From positions 1 to 64,000 of the forward strand of contig NZ_JAAMRE010000025.1 of assembly GCF_013522705.1 (NCBI RefSeq): a stretch of DNA of 64,000 bases, read 5' to 3'. The position numbers and the translations under genes were made by a program. The notes under the pieces are model-generated. The model made no database searches, was not told the origin of the DNA, and saw only the letters and a program-made list of their open reading frames with translations. This stretch comes from Pseudomonas lurida. GTDB lineage: Bacteria; Pseudomonadota; Gammaproteobacteria; Pseudomonadales; Pseudomonadaceae. This document shows, in pieces, positions 53,236-61,704 of this stretch (positions are counted from its first letter, which is position 1; every line of letters begins with the position of its first letter).

Positions 53236-54126
53236 TTATGCGCCATCCGTGGCGCCTTTTCCCACTGGCGGTTCGTCTAAATCCGACAACACCGCGTGCT
53301 TGCCCACCAGGAAATCCAACAGCGCGCGATGCACCGCCAGGGCGGCTTCGCGCGATTCCAGATCCAGCAGGTGACCGGTGTGTTGCGCCACCGAATAACT
53401 GCTGCGCCCCACATACTGCTTGAACAGTTGAGCGTCGGCAGCGGGGGTGTATTCGTCCAGCGCGCCGTTGAGGAAATGCACCGGCGTTTCGATTTGCCGC
53501 AGCGCCGGCAGGTAGTTGCCGTCGCCCATCGCCATTACCTGGTGGATATGAAAGCGCGCCTGGCGGTACTCGGTGGTCGCCATGCTCGACAGGTGCCGAT
53601 GGTTGTTGCGCTTGAGGCGCGGCGACAAGTATTTGCCCACCGTTTCGTTGAGCAAATGGCCGACGGCGGACTTGTCATCGGCCTCGATCAGCACGCGCAC
53701 GCGCTCCACGTAGTCGAGCATGGCCTGGTTGAGGTTGGGCGCCAGCGCCATCACTACCGAGCTTTTGATGGAGGGTGGGTTATGCGCCAGGGTCAGCAGG
53801 GTGGAAATGCCACCCCAGGAGGCCGACACCAGATGGTTGACCTCGAAGCGCTCCACCAGCGCCCGCAGGATCTGCACTTCGTCGTCCTTGGTGACCAGGT
53901 CGAGGTTGAGGTTGTGTTCGCGCGAATAACCGGAGAACGGCAGGTCGAACAGCAGCACATTAAAGTGCTCGGCCAGGCACTTGCCGGTACGCGCAAAGGA
54001 ACGCGTGGTGGCGAGCGCTCCGTTGACCAGCAGGACGGTGTTCTTGTGTGGATCGTTTCCCAGTCGCTCTACGTGGACGTTGTAGTGCTTGTACAGCTGT
54101 TCAATGACAAAACTTCCATGGTTCAT
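53236..54126 (-). CDS. rhlA: RhlA-like HAA synthase (alpha/beta hydrolase)
   Basis: A 296-residue alpha/beta-hydrolase fold protein very close to P. aeruginosa RhlA. Shared stretches are LVNGALATTRSFART, CLAEHFNVLLFDLPFSGYSR, VNHLVSASWGGISTLL (nucleophile SWG, Ser about 105), HLLNETVGKYL and FLNGALDEYT. The catalytic His is in TGHLLDLESR. RhlA joins two beta-hydroxyacyl chains into HAA, the lipid part of rhamnolipid. PhaG is a related alternative but matches less well. No rhlB glycosyltransferase gene is present, so free HAA surfactant is the likely product. Confidence 0.85.
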   Translation of the reverse strand: MNHGSFVIEQLYKHYNVHVERLGNDPHKNTVLLVNGALATTRSFARTGKCLAEHFNVLLFDLPFSGYSREHNLNLDLVTKDDEVQILRALVERFEVNHLVSASWGGISTLLTLAHNPPSIKSSVVMALAPNLNQAMLDYVERVRVLIEADDKSAVGHLLNETVGKYLSPRLKRNNHRHLSSMATTEYRQARFHIHQVMAMGDGNYLPALRQIETPVHFLNGALDEYTPAADAQLFKQYVGRSSYSVAQHTGHLLDLESREAALAVHRALLDFLVGKHAVLSDLDEPPVGKGATDGA

Positions 54127-54322
54127 GTCAACGCTCCAGCTTGTCCTTCCCCGGACAAGGTCATGCAGTGCGTGCAGGCACGCGGGCGAGGTGGCGGGAT
54201 GCCACTAACCCTTATAACGAGGTTTTCCACAGGCGACAACAGGCCGCCCGCGCGCACGGTGCGCAAGAGAAATGACCGTAGGAACGGGTAAAACCGAGCT
54301 GTCTGAAATCAGCACAAGACAA

Positions 54323-54410
54323 TGTGTGAAGGGGCTCGCCCCCGGTAGCGGTGTCAGTCAATCAGTGCGTGGCTGATACACCGCTATCGGGAGCAGGCTC
54401 CTTCCCACAG
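54323..54410. repeat. Paired REP elements (BIME)
   Basis: TGTGAAGGGGCTCGCCCCC and, inverted, GGGAGCAGGCTCCTTCCCACA about 35 nt apart. It lies between rhlA and the TldE-like gene. Confidence 0.75.
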
Positions 54411-54418
54411 GGAGGTAT

Positions 54419-55735
54419 TTACAACGTCAGGGTCAGGCGCTTTATCAGCGCCCCCGGTAACAGATTGGAAGCGGTGTTGCGCTGACCGTAGGTACTGGGT
54501 GACAGCAGTAACTCTCGCTCGGCGGTCAGTGCTTCCAATTGGGAACCGAGCAGGCTGTAGACGCTGTCATCAAAGCGCATGGTGCTGACGGGCGCCTTGA
54601 TCTCGCCGTCCTCCACCCAGAACGTGGCGAAGCGTGTCATGCCGGTCAGGCGTGCGGCCGGCAGGTCCGAGTAGTTCAGGTACCACAGGTTGCTGATATA
54701 CAACCCGGTGCCCAGCTGCTTGAGAATATCGGCCTGGGCCAGGCTTCCCGCCGCCATTTGCAGGGCGCTGGGGGATTCGTCGCTGCTGGCACCGTTGGCG
54801 CTCAGGCCGTATTCGGCGGCGCTGCGCGAATTGACCAGTTGGCCGCAGGCCTTGCCGGCGTTGATCAGCGTCACGTCGCTGCGCGGGTAGCCCTCTGTGG
54901 AGAACGCCTGGCTCAGGGAGCCGCTGATCTGTTCGCTTACCGTCACCAGCGGGCTCAGGTGTTGCTCACCGGCGTACAGCCGTTGCAGCGAGCTGCCTTT
55001 GCTGGCGATGGCTTGGGCGGAGAACCCGCCCCAGGTGATGATGCTGATGATTTCTTCCAGCGCGGCGGGCGCCAGGTAGGCGCGGTACTGGCCGGGCGGC
55101 AACGGGTGCAGCGCACGGTCGAGGAATGCCAATTGCTCGCGCGCCTGCTGCAGGCGCGCGGCGAATTCGACGCTGTCCCAGGTGTGCCCGGCATAGCTGG
55201 CTTTGACCGCTTCGCCATTGGCATGGAACAGGCTGAAATCGAAGTTGAAGCTATTGGCCTGGTGCCAGCCGAACGCTCCGTTTGAACTGGCAAAGCCACG
55301 ACTGATAGGGCCGGCGGCATAGATGCCGACCAGGTCAACACCGTCGGCGGCCTGGCTGATGTCTTGCAGCACCCGAGCCAGCTCGGGCAACGGCCGAGCC
55401 TGCTCATTGCTGCTTTGCCAGGCGGTGGGGTTGAGCAGCAGGTACGGGTCCTGCGGCAACAACGGCAAGGTTTCGCGCAGTTGCTGCAAACCTTCGGCGA
55501 GGCGCTGACGGTCCAGCGCAGGTTCGCCGGCCAGGGTGATGGCGAGGTCGGCATGCCGGCCGTCGCTGATCAGTTTCAGATTGAGGCTGGCCTGCTGCAC
55601 CTGCCCTGCCTGGCGCACCTTGGCATGATTGAAACGCACGAACTCGGAGGCTTCCGCCGCGTAGCCGAGGTGAAATTGTTCCTGGTCGGTGAGGGCCTGC
55701 TTGAGCCACTCCACCAATGCCTTGAAATCATGCAT
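54419..55735 (-). CDS. TldE/PmbA-like metallopeptidase-related protein
   Basis: A 438-residue TldD/PmbA-superfamily protein without an HExxxH zinc motif, so it would be the TldE-type partner. Recognisable parts are SEFVRFNHAKVRQAGQVQQ near the N terminus and the C-terminal LYISNLWYLNYSDLPAARLTGMTRFATFWVEDG. Its ATG overlaps the TldD-like stop (TGATG), and TldD/TldE are known to act as a heterodimeric protease. The pair is divergent from the canonical E. coli proteins. Confidence 0.87.
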   Translation of the reverse strand: MHDFKALVEWLKQALTDQEQFHLGYAAEASEFVRFNHAKVRQAGQVQQASLNLKLISDGRHADLAITLAGEPALDRQRLAEGLQQLRETLPLLPQDPYLLLNPTAWQSSNEQARPLPELARVLQDISQAADGVDLVGIYAAGPISRGFASSNGAFGWHQANSFNFDFSLFHANGEAVKASYAGHTWDSVEFAARLQQAREQLAFLDRALHPLPPGQYRAYLAPAALEEIISIITWGGFSAQAIASKGSSLQRLYAGEQHLSPLVTVSEQISGSLSQAFSTEGYPRSDVTLINAGKACGQLVNSRSAAEYGLSANGASSDESPSALQMAAGSLAQADILKQLGTGLYISNLWYLNYSDLPAARLTGMTRFATFWVEDGEIKAPVSTMRFDDSVYSLLGSQLEALTAERELLLSPSTYGQRNTASNLLPGALIKRLTLTL

Positions 55736-57177
55736 CAGGCAGCTCCCCCGAATACGTCGACATGTCTGAATACGCAGGCCGGCGAGGCATGGCCGACGCG
55801 GATCACCTGGTTGGGCTCGCCCTTGCCGCAGTTGGGCGTGCCCAGCACCTGAAAGGTACTGGCGTCGCCCACCGCGCTGAGGTTGCGCCAGAATTGCGCG
55901 GAAATGGCGCGGTAGTTGGGGTTCTTGACCACGCCTTTGAGTTCGCCGTTTTCGATCAACTGGCCCCATTCGCAGCCGAACTGGAACTTGTTGCGCGCGT
56001 CGTCAATGGACCACGAACGGTTGGTCGACATCAGGATGCCGCTTTCGATACCACCAATCAGCTGTGCCAGGCTCTGGTCGCCGGCCTCGATATTCAGGTT
56101 GGCCATGCGGTCGATCGGTGGGCGGTTCCAACTGCTGGCGCGGCTGTTGGCCACACCGCCCATGCCGGCGCGCAATTGCGACAACGCCCCGCCCAGCGGC
56201 TTGAGCAACAAGCCTTCGCGGATCAGGAATTGTTTGCTGGCGCGGGTGCCGTCGTCGTCATGGCTGTAGCTGGCGAGCTGTTCGGGGATGTTTGGGTCGA
56301 ACGTCACGTTGAGCAGGCTGGAGCCGTATTGCAGGTGGCCGAAGTCGCTGGCTTTGACGAAACTGGTGCCGGCGTAATTGCGCTCGTCGCCGAGGATGCG
56401 GTCCAGCTCCAGCGGATGGCCGATGGACTCGTGGATCTGCAGGATCATCTGGTCGGGCATCAGCAGCAGGTCGCGCGGGCCCTGGGGCGTATTGGGCGCC
56501 AGCAGCAGTTGCAGGGCTTCGTCGGCCACCCGTGGCGCGGCGCCGATCAGGCCGAAGCGGCTGATCACGTCATAACCGCCTTGCTGGCCGAAGTTGCTGC
56601 CGCCCAGGGTGCGGGTCTGGCTGTCATTGCTGTCGTAGGCGGTGACGCTCACGCCAGGGAACACAAAACGCTGAGCCTGGCGCAGCTCGGCGCCGGCGCT
56701 GTTGAGGTAGATCTGCTCGACGTGGGTCAGGCCGAGGCTGACGTCCCAACTGACCAGGCGATCGTCTTTCGGCACGGCGGCAGACTCGTCGCCCAGCAGT
56801 TGGTAGCAGTCGCTCAGGGAAGGGAAGGGCTGGTCGAGTTCGGGAGACAGGTAGTCGGCAACGTCGCTGGACGCGTGCTGGTCGCGCAGGTCGAGCAGCG
56901 CATGGGACTTGATCAGCAGGGCCTGTTGTTCGGCGCGTTCAAGAGCGGCTTGCAGGCCGGCCAGGGAAATATCGTGGGTCGCGGCGTAGGCTTCCACACC
57001 GTTGAGACGCACGGTGAGCATGACGCCCTCGTCGTGGTTCAGGTGCGGTGGTTCGGCGACATTCTTGCGCACCGACAGGTACTGGCCGGATTCGCGCACG
57101 TAGCGCAGGGAGAAGAAGTCGGCGGTGGTGCGCAGGGCACCGAAATGTTTTTTGAGTGTGGCGTGGTGGTCGAACAT
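55735..57177 (-). CDS. tldD: TldD-like zinc metalloprotease
   Basis: A 480-residue TldD-family protein. The zinc motif HESIGHPLELDR (HExxxH, about residues 253-264) is intact, and SIDDARNKFQFGCEWGQLIENGEL is in the C-terminal part. TldD/TldE complexes trim unfolded peptides and remove leader peptides from some RiPPs (microcin B17) or degrade CcdA. The start at 57177 follows a GGAAGG-type site. It forms a two-gene operon with the TldE-like gene. Confidence 0.9.
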   Translation of the reverse strand: MFDHHATLKKHFGALRTTADFFSLRYVRESGQYLSVRKNVAEPPHLNHDEGVMLTVRLNGVEAYAATHDISLAGLQAALERAEQQALLIKSHALLDLRDQHASSDVADYLSPELDQPFPSLSDCYQLLGDESAAVPKDDRLVSWDVSLGLTHVEQIYLNSAGAELRQAQRFVFPGVSVTAYDSNDSQTRTLGGSNFGQQGGYDVISRFGLIGAAPRVADEALQLLLAPNTPQGPRDLLLMPDQMILQIHESIGHPLELDRILGDERNYAGTSFVKASDFGHLQYGSSLLNVTFDPNIPEQLASYSHDDDGTRASKQFLIREGLLLKPLGGALSQLRAGMGGVANSRASSWNRPPIDRMANLNIEAGDQSLAQLIGGIESGILMSTNRSWSIDDARNKFQFGCEWGQLIENGELKGVVKNPNYRAISAQFWRNLSAVGDASTFQVLGTPNCGKGEPNQVIRVGHASPACVFRHVDVFGGAA

Positions 57178-57272
57178 GGGGCCTTCCTTGTGGGCGGCTC
57201 GGTGCGGGCAGGCAACAGAGTAGGCCCGGGCTGGGGGCTGATCAAGGAAAGGTGATTCTTTGTGACAAGTGC

Positions 57273-57375
57273 CCCTGTGGCGAGCGGGCTTGTCCCGCGC
57301 TGGGCTGCGCAGCGGCCCCAAAAATCTTGGGAGCGCTACGCACTCCAGCGCGGGGCAAGCCCGCTCGCCACAGGG
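57273..57375. repeat. Paired REP-like elements
   Basis: CCCTGTGGCGAGCGGGCTTG and its inverted copy CAAGCCCGCTCGCCACAGGG flank about 60 nt with further GC-rich palindromes. It lies between tldD and betA. Confidence 0.8.
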
Positions 57376-57381
57376 AGTGGG

Positions 57382-59085
57382 TTACTGCGCAGTCGGCCCC
57401 ACTTCACGCAACGGCTTGCCACGCACCGGCGCGTCGCCCGCCACGTAGTAGTCGGCGGTGCTGCGCGGCAGCGGCTGGCGGCCACGGATCTTGTCGGCGA
57501 TTTTCTCGGCGATCATGATCGTCGGCGCGTTCAAGTTGCCGGTGGTGATGATCGGCATGATCGACGCGTCGACTACACGCAGACCTTGCATGCCATGCAC
57601 GCGGCCTTCGGCGTCCACCACCGCCATCTCGTCGGTGCCCATCTTGCACGAGCAGGACGGGTGGAACGCGGTTTCGGCGTGCTCGCGGATGAACTTATCC
57701 AGTTGCTCGTCGGTTTGCACGTCGATGCCTGGGCTGATTTCGCGCCCACGGTAAGGGTCCAGCGCCGGCTGCTGCATGATTTCCCGGGTCAGGCGGATGC
57801 CGTCGCGGAATTCCTGCCAGTCCTGTTCGGTGGCCATGTAGTTGAAGAGGATGCTCGGGTAGTCCCGTGGGTTCTTCGACTTCAGCTGGACGCGGCCGCG
57901 GCTCGGCGAGCGCATGGAACCCATGTGCGCCTGGAAACCGTGCTCTTTCACACCGTTGCTGCCGTTGTAGTTAATCGCCACCGGCAGGAAGTGGTACTGG
58001 ATGTTCGGCCATTCGAACTCTTCACGGGTACGGATAAACCCGCCCGCTTCGAACTGGTTGCTGGCGCCGATACCGGTGCCGTTGAACAGCCATTCGGCAC
58101 CGATGGCCGGCTGGTTGTACCAGAGCAGCGACGGGTACAGCGATACTGGCTGGGTGCAGGCGTATTGCAGGTACAGCTCAAGGTGATCCTGCAGGTTTTC
58201 GCCGACGCCGGGCAGGTCGTGGACCACAGGGATATCCAGGCTTTCCAGCAATTTGGCCGGGCCGACGCCGGAGCGTTGCAGCAACTGCGGCGAGGCGATG
58301 GCGCCGCTGCATACCAGCACTTCCTTGCGCGCGCGGGCTTCAACGCGTTCTTCGGCGGCGCCGATCAGGTAACGCACGCCCACCGCGCGCTTGCCTTCGA
58401 ACAAGACTTTGTCGGTGAGGGCGTGAGTGACGATGGTCAGCGTCGAACGCTTTTTAGCCGTGTCCAGGTAACCGCGTGCAGTGCTGGCGCGACGGCCATT
58501 CGGCGTGACGGTACGGTCCATGGGGCCGAAACCTTCCTGCTGGTAACCGTTCAAGTCTTCGGTACGCGGGTAGCCGGCCTGCACGCCGGCTTCGACCATG
58601 GCGTGGAACAGCGGGTTATTGCCGGCCTTGGGCGTGGTCACGCTGACCGGACCGTCGCCACCGTGGTAATCGTTGGGGCCGATATCGCGGGTTTCGGCCT
58701 TGCGGAAGTACGGCAGGCAGTCGAGGTAGGTCCAGTTTTCCAGACCCGGCAGCTTTGCCCAGTTGTCGTAGTCCATGGCGTTGCCACGGATGTAGCACAT
58801 GCCGTTGATCAGCGACGAGCCACCCAGGCCCTTGCCGCGACCGCATTCCATCCGGCGGCCGTCCATGTGCGGCTCCGGATCCGTCTCGTAGGCCCAGTTG
58901 TAGCGACGACCCTGCAGCGGGAACGCCAGGGCGGCCGGCATCTGGGTACGGAAATCCAGACGATAATCGGGGCCGCCGGCTTCCAGCAGCAGGACGGTGA
59001 CGCCTTCGTCTTCGGTCAGGCGGGTTGCTAAAGTGTTGCCCGCAGAACCTGCGCCAACAATGATGTAGTCGTATTCTTGAGTCAT
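57382..59085 (-). CDS. betA: Choline dehydrogenase BetA
   Basis: A 567-residue GMC flavoprotein that oxidises choline to betaine aldehyde and further. It shows the FAD fold DYIIVGAGSAGNTLATRL (residues 6-23), the GMC signature CGRGKGLGGSSLINGMCYIRG and GAIASPQLLQRSGVG. The catalytic His is in AFHPSCSCKMG and the C-terminal NAPTIMIAEKIAD is present. The start at 59085 has a GGAG site. It is the second gene of the betB-betA pair. Confidence 0.96.
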   Translation of the reverse strand: MTQEYDYIIVGAGSAGNTLATRLTEDEGVTVLLLEAGGPDYRLDFRTQMPAALAFPLQGRRYNWAYETDPEPHMDGRRMECGRGKGLGGSSLINGMCYIRGNAMDYDNWAKLPGLENWTYLDCLPYFRKAETRDIGPNDYHGGDGPVSVTTPKAGNNPLFHAMVEAGVQAGYPRTEDLNGYQQEGFGPMDRTVTPNGRRASTARGYLDTAKKRSTLTIVTHALTDKVLFEGKRAVGVRYLIGAAEERVEARARKEVLVCSGAIASPQLLQRSGVGPAKLLESLDIPVVHDLPGVGENLQDHLELYLQYACTQPVSLYPSLLWYNQPAIGAEWLFNGTGIGASNQFEAGGFIRTREEFEWPNIQYHFLPVAINYNGSNGVKEHGFQAHMGSMRSPSRGRVQLKSKNPRDYPSILFNYMATEQDWQEFRDGIRLTREIMQQPALDPYRGREISPGIDVQTDEQLDKFIREHAETAFHPSCSCKMGTDEMAVVDAEGRVHGMQGLRVVDASIMPIITTGNLNAPTIMIAEKIADKIRGRQPLPRSTADYYVAGDAPVRGKPLREVGPTAQ

Positions 59086-59098
59086 GGGGTCTCCTTTA

Positions 59099-59191
59099 GA
59101 GCGGCAAGCTCTAAGCTTCAAGCTGCAAGAAAGAGCAGCGAGCGGTGTATCTGGGAGGTGCGGCGAGCTTGCAGCTTGAAGCTCGCCGCTT
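59099..59191. repeat. Palindromic AAGCTTCAAGCTGC-type repeat between betB and betA
   Basis: AAGCTTCAAGCTGCAAG and CTTGCAGCTTGAAGCTCG are inverted copies about 50 nt apart. It lies inside the betB-betA gap and may lower or stabilise distal expression. Confidence 0.65.
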
Positions 59192-59199
59192 GAGGCTCA

Positions 59200-60672
59200 T
59201 CAGAACACTGATGCGTAATCGCCCAGCTCAACCTGTACCGATTTGATGCGGGTGAAGTTGTTCAGCGAGCTGATGCCGTTCTCACGACCCACGCCCGATT
59301 GCTTGTAGCCGCCCACCGGCATCTTCGCGTCGGATTCGCCCCAGGCGTTGATCCAGCAGATGCCCGCTTCCAGTTGATGAATCACGCGGTGGGCGCGGTT
59401 CAGGTCCTTGGTCACCAGGCCTGCGGCCAGGCCGAAGTCGGTGTCGTTGGCGCGGCGGATCACTTCTTCTTCGGTCTCGTAGGTGAGGATGCTCATCACC
59501 GGGCCGAAGATTTCTTCACGCACGATCACCATGTCATCGGTGCAGTCGGTGAACACGGTCGGGGCGACATAGGCGCCTTTGGCGAAATCGCCGTCGGTCA
59601 GGCGATCGCCGCCGCACAGCAGGCGCGCGCCTTGCTCTTTGCCCTTGGCGATGTAGCCCAGCACGCTTTCCATATGGGCGAAGCTGACCAGCGGGCCGAA
59701 GTTGGTGTTGTCATCCTGCGGGTCGCCAACACGGATGCGGGCTACGCGCTCGACGATCTTGGCTTCGAATGCCGCCTGCAGGTGCTTGGGCACGAACACG
59801 CGGGTGCCGTTGGTGCAGACCTGGCCGGAGCTGTAGAAGTTGGCCATCATCGCGATGTCGGCGGCGCGATCCAGGTCGGCATCGTCGAACACGATCAGCG
59901 GCGACTTGCCGCCCAGTTCCATGGTCACTTCCTTGAGCGACGAGCTCGACGCGCTGGCCATGACTTTCTTGCCGGTGTCGGTGCCGCCGGTGAACGAGAC
60001 TTTCTCGATCCGCGGGTGCTCGGTCAGCCAGGTGCCGACTTCACGGCCGCTGCCGGTCAGTACGTTGAACACACCCGCTGGAACGCCGGCTTCGGTGTAG
60101 ATCTCGGCCAGTTTCAGGGTGGTCAGGGAGGTGACTTCGCTCGGCTTGAAGATCATCGCGTTGCCGGCGGCCAGGGCCGGGGCGGATTTCCACAGGGCGA
60201 TCTGAATCGGGTAGTTCCACGCGCCGATACCGGCGACCACGCCCAGTGGCTCGCGGCGGGTGTAGACGAACGAGGTGTCGCGCAGCGGGATCTGCTCGCC
60301 TTCGATGGCCGGCACCAGGCCAGCGTAGTACTCCAGCACGTCGGCGCCGGTGACGATGTCGACGTACTTGGTTTCGGAGAAGGCTTTACCGGTGTCCAGG
60401 GTTTCCAGTGCGGCCAGTTCATCGTTGCGCTCGCGCAGGATGTCGACGGCACGGCGCAGGATGCGCGAACGCTCCATGGCGGTCATGGCGGCCCAGATTT
60501 TCTGGCCTTTTTCAGCGCTGACCACGGCACGTTCAACGTCCTCGAACGTTGCACGTTGCACTTGGGCGAGAACTTCACCGTTAGCCGGGTTGATGGCTTC
60601 GAAGGTGGCATCGCTGCCAGCGTCGCTGTAGCCGCCGTCAATGTAGAGTTTTTGCAGGTCGAAACGGGCCAT
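59200..60672 (-). CDS. betB: Betaine aldehyde dehydrogenase BetB
   Basis: A 490-residue NAD(P)-dependent aldehyde dehydrogenase producing glycine betaine. It shows IGAWNYPIQIALWKSAPALAAG, SFTGGTDTGKKV, the catalytic Glu in MELGGKSPLIVF and the catalytic Cys in FYSSGQVCTNGTRVFV (about 286). The start MARFDLQKLYIDG at 60672 is the family start. It lies 109 bp downstream of betI on the same strand, giving betI-betB-betA order. Confidence 0.96.
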   Translation of the reverse strand: MARFDLQKLYIDGGYSDAGSDATFEAINPANGEVLAQVQRATFEDVERAVVSAEKGQKIWAAMTAMERSRILRRAVDILRERNDELAALETLDTGKAFSETKYVDIVTGADVLEYYAGLVPAIEGEQIPLRDTSFVYTRREPLGVVAGIGAWNYPIQIALWKSAPALAAGNAMIFKPSEVTSLTTLKLAEIYTEAGVPAGVFNVLTGSGREVGTWLTEHPRIEKVSFTGGTDTGKKVMASASSSSLKEVTMELGGKSPLIVFDDADLDRAADIAMMANFYSSGQVCTNGTRVFVPKHLQAAFEAKIVERVARIRVGDPQDDNTNFGPLVSFAHMESVLGYIAKGKEQGARLLCGGDRLTDGDFAKGAYVAPTVFTDCTDDMVIVREEIFGPVMSILTYETEEEVIRRANDTDFGLAAGLVTKDLNRAHRVIHQLEAGICWINAWGESDAKMPVGGYKQSGVGRENGISSLNNFTRIKSVQVELGDYASVF

Positions 60673-60781
60673 AAAGTCCTCGCAAGTGCATAAGTGGTTG
60701 GCGTTACCTGCCGACAGCGGGCCATGAGGGTGTGGCATCACTGCGTGGCAGACGTTCAGGGGTTGAGCATTTATAAGGGCT

Positions 60782-61375
60782 CTAACTCACCTGCTTGGCC
60801 AATTGGAAATCCATGTATTCGTAAGCGATGCGTTGCGCCTGCTCCGTGTCGAAAGCGTCTCCCGACAGGGCGCCGCGCAACCACAAACCGTCGATCAATG
60901 CCGCCAGGCCGCGGGCCGCGCTGCGTGCTTGCGGCAGCGGCAGCGCCCGGCGGAACTGGCAGCACAGGTTGGAATACAGACGTTGATCGTTGATCCGCTG
61001 CAACCTGTGCAATGACGGGTGGTGCATGCTGGCGGCCCAGAAGGCCAGCCAGGTTTTCATTGCCGGGCCATTGACCTGGCTGGCGTCGAAGTTGCCCGCG
61101 ACGATCACCTGAAGGTGTGCCCGTGGGCTGTCATCCTCCAACGCAAGCCTGCGCTCGTGGACGTTCTCGATCAGCACGTTCATCAGGTAGCGCATCGTCG
61201 CGGCGATCAGGCCGTTCTTGTCCTGAAAGTAGTGACTGATGATGCCGTTCGAGACACCGGCCAGGCGGGCGATCAGCGCAATGCTGGCGTCTGCCATCCC
61301 CACTTGATCAATGGCCGTCAACGTGGCTTCGATCAACTGTTGACGGCGTATGGGTTGCATACCGACCTTGGGCAT
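60782..61375 (-). CDS. betI: TetR-family repressor BetI
   Basis: A 197-residue regulator. It starts MPKVGMQPIRRQQLIEATL, has the TetR HTH IARLAGVSNGIISHYFQDK (residues 35-53), and a BetI-type ligand domain with FWAASMHHPSLHRLQRIN. It represses the bet genes and releases DNA on choline. The perfect palindrome at 61445-61464, between betI and betT, is its expected operator. Confidence 0.96.
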   Translation of the reverse strand: MPKVGMQPIRRQQLIEATLTAIDQVGMADASIALIARLAGVSNGIISHYFQDKNGLIAATMRYLMNVLIENVHERRLALEDDSPRAHLQVIVAGNFDASQVNGPAMKTWLAFWAASMHHPSLHRLQRINDQRLYSNLCCQFRRALPLPQARSAARGLAALIDGLWLRGALSGDAFDTEQAQRIAYEYMDFQLAKQVS

Positions 61376-61444
61376 GTAGCACGTCTCCTTAGGCCTGCCG
61401 ACGGGCGATCACGTCCATCGGCTTGAAGGCCAGTCTATTTTGTT

Positions 61445-61464
61445 TTGATTGAACGTTCAATCAA
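61445..61464. promoter_or_regulatory. BetI operator
   Basis: TTGATTGAACGTTCAATCAA is a perfect 20-bp palindrome, the known type of BetI site. It lies 70 bp upstream of betI and 240 bp upstream of betT in the 329-bp divergent region, which otherwise shows no feature. Confidence 0.88.
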
Positions 61465-61704
61465 CAAAGAATAAGCTCTGCGACAAATCGTCGCTGCTGG
61501 CAGGTTTTCAGCCCGTTCAGCCAGCGACATCCGACACCTGGAACATCCCTGCAAGGGCCCGCTCAAGGGCCTGCCGCGGTTTTGGCGCAGCGGGGATTTT
61601 CGGGGTGTCTTTATAACACCCGTCCGTCGACTGCCGAAAAATCGATGTCCCGGGATAACCGTTGCCTTGTGTTTCTCTTTCGCACTGCCCGGAGCATCTG
61701 CGCC

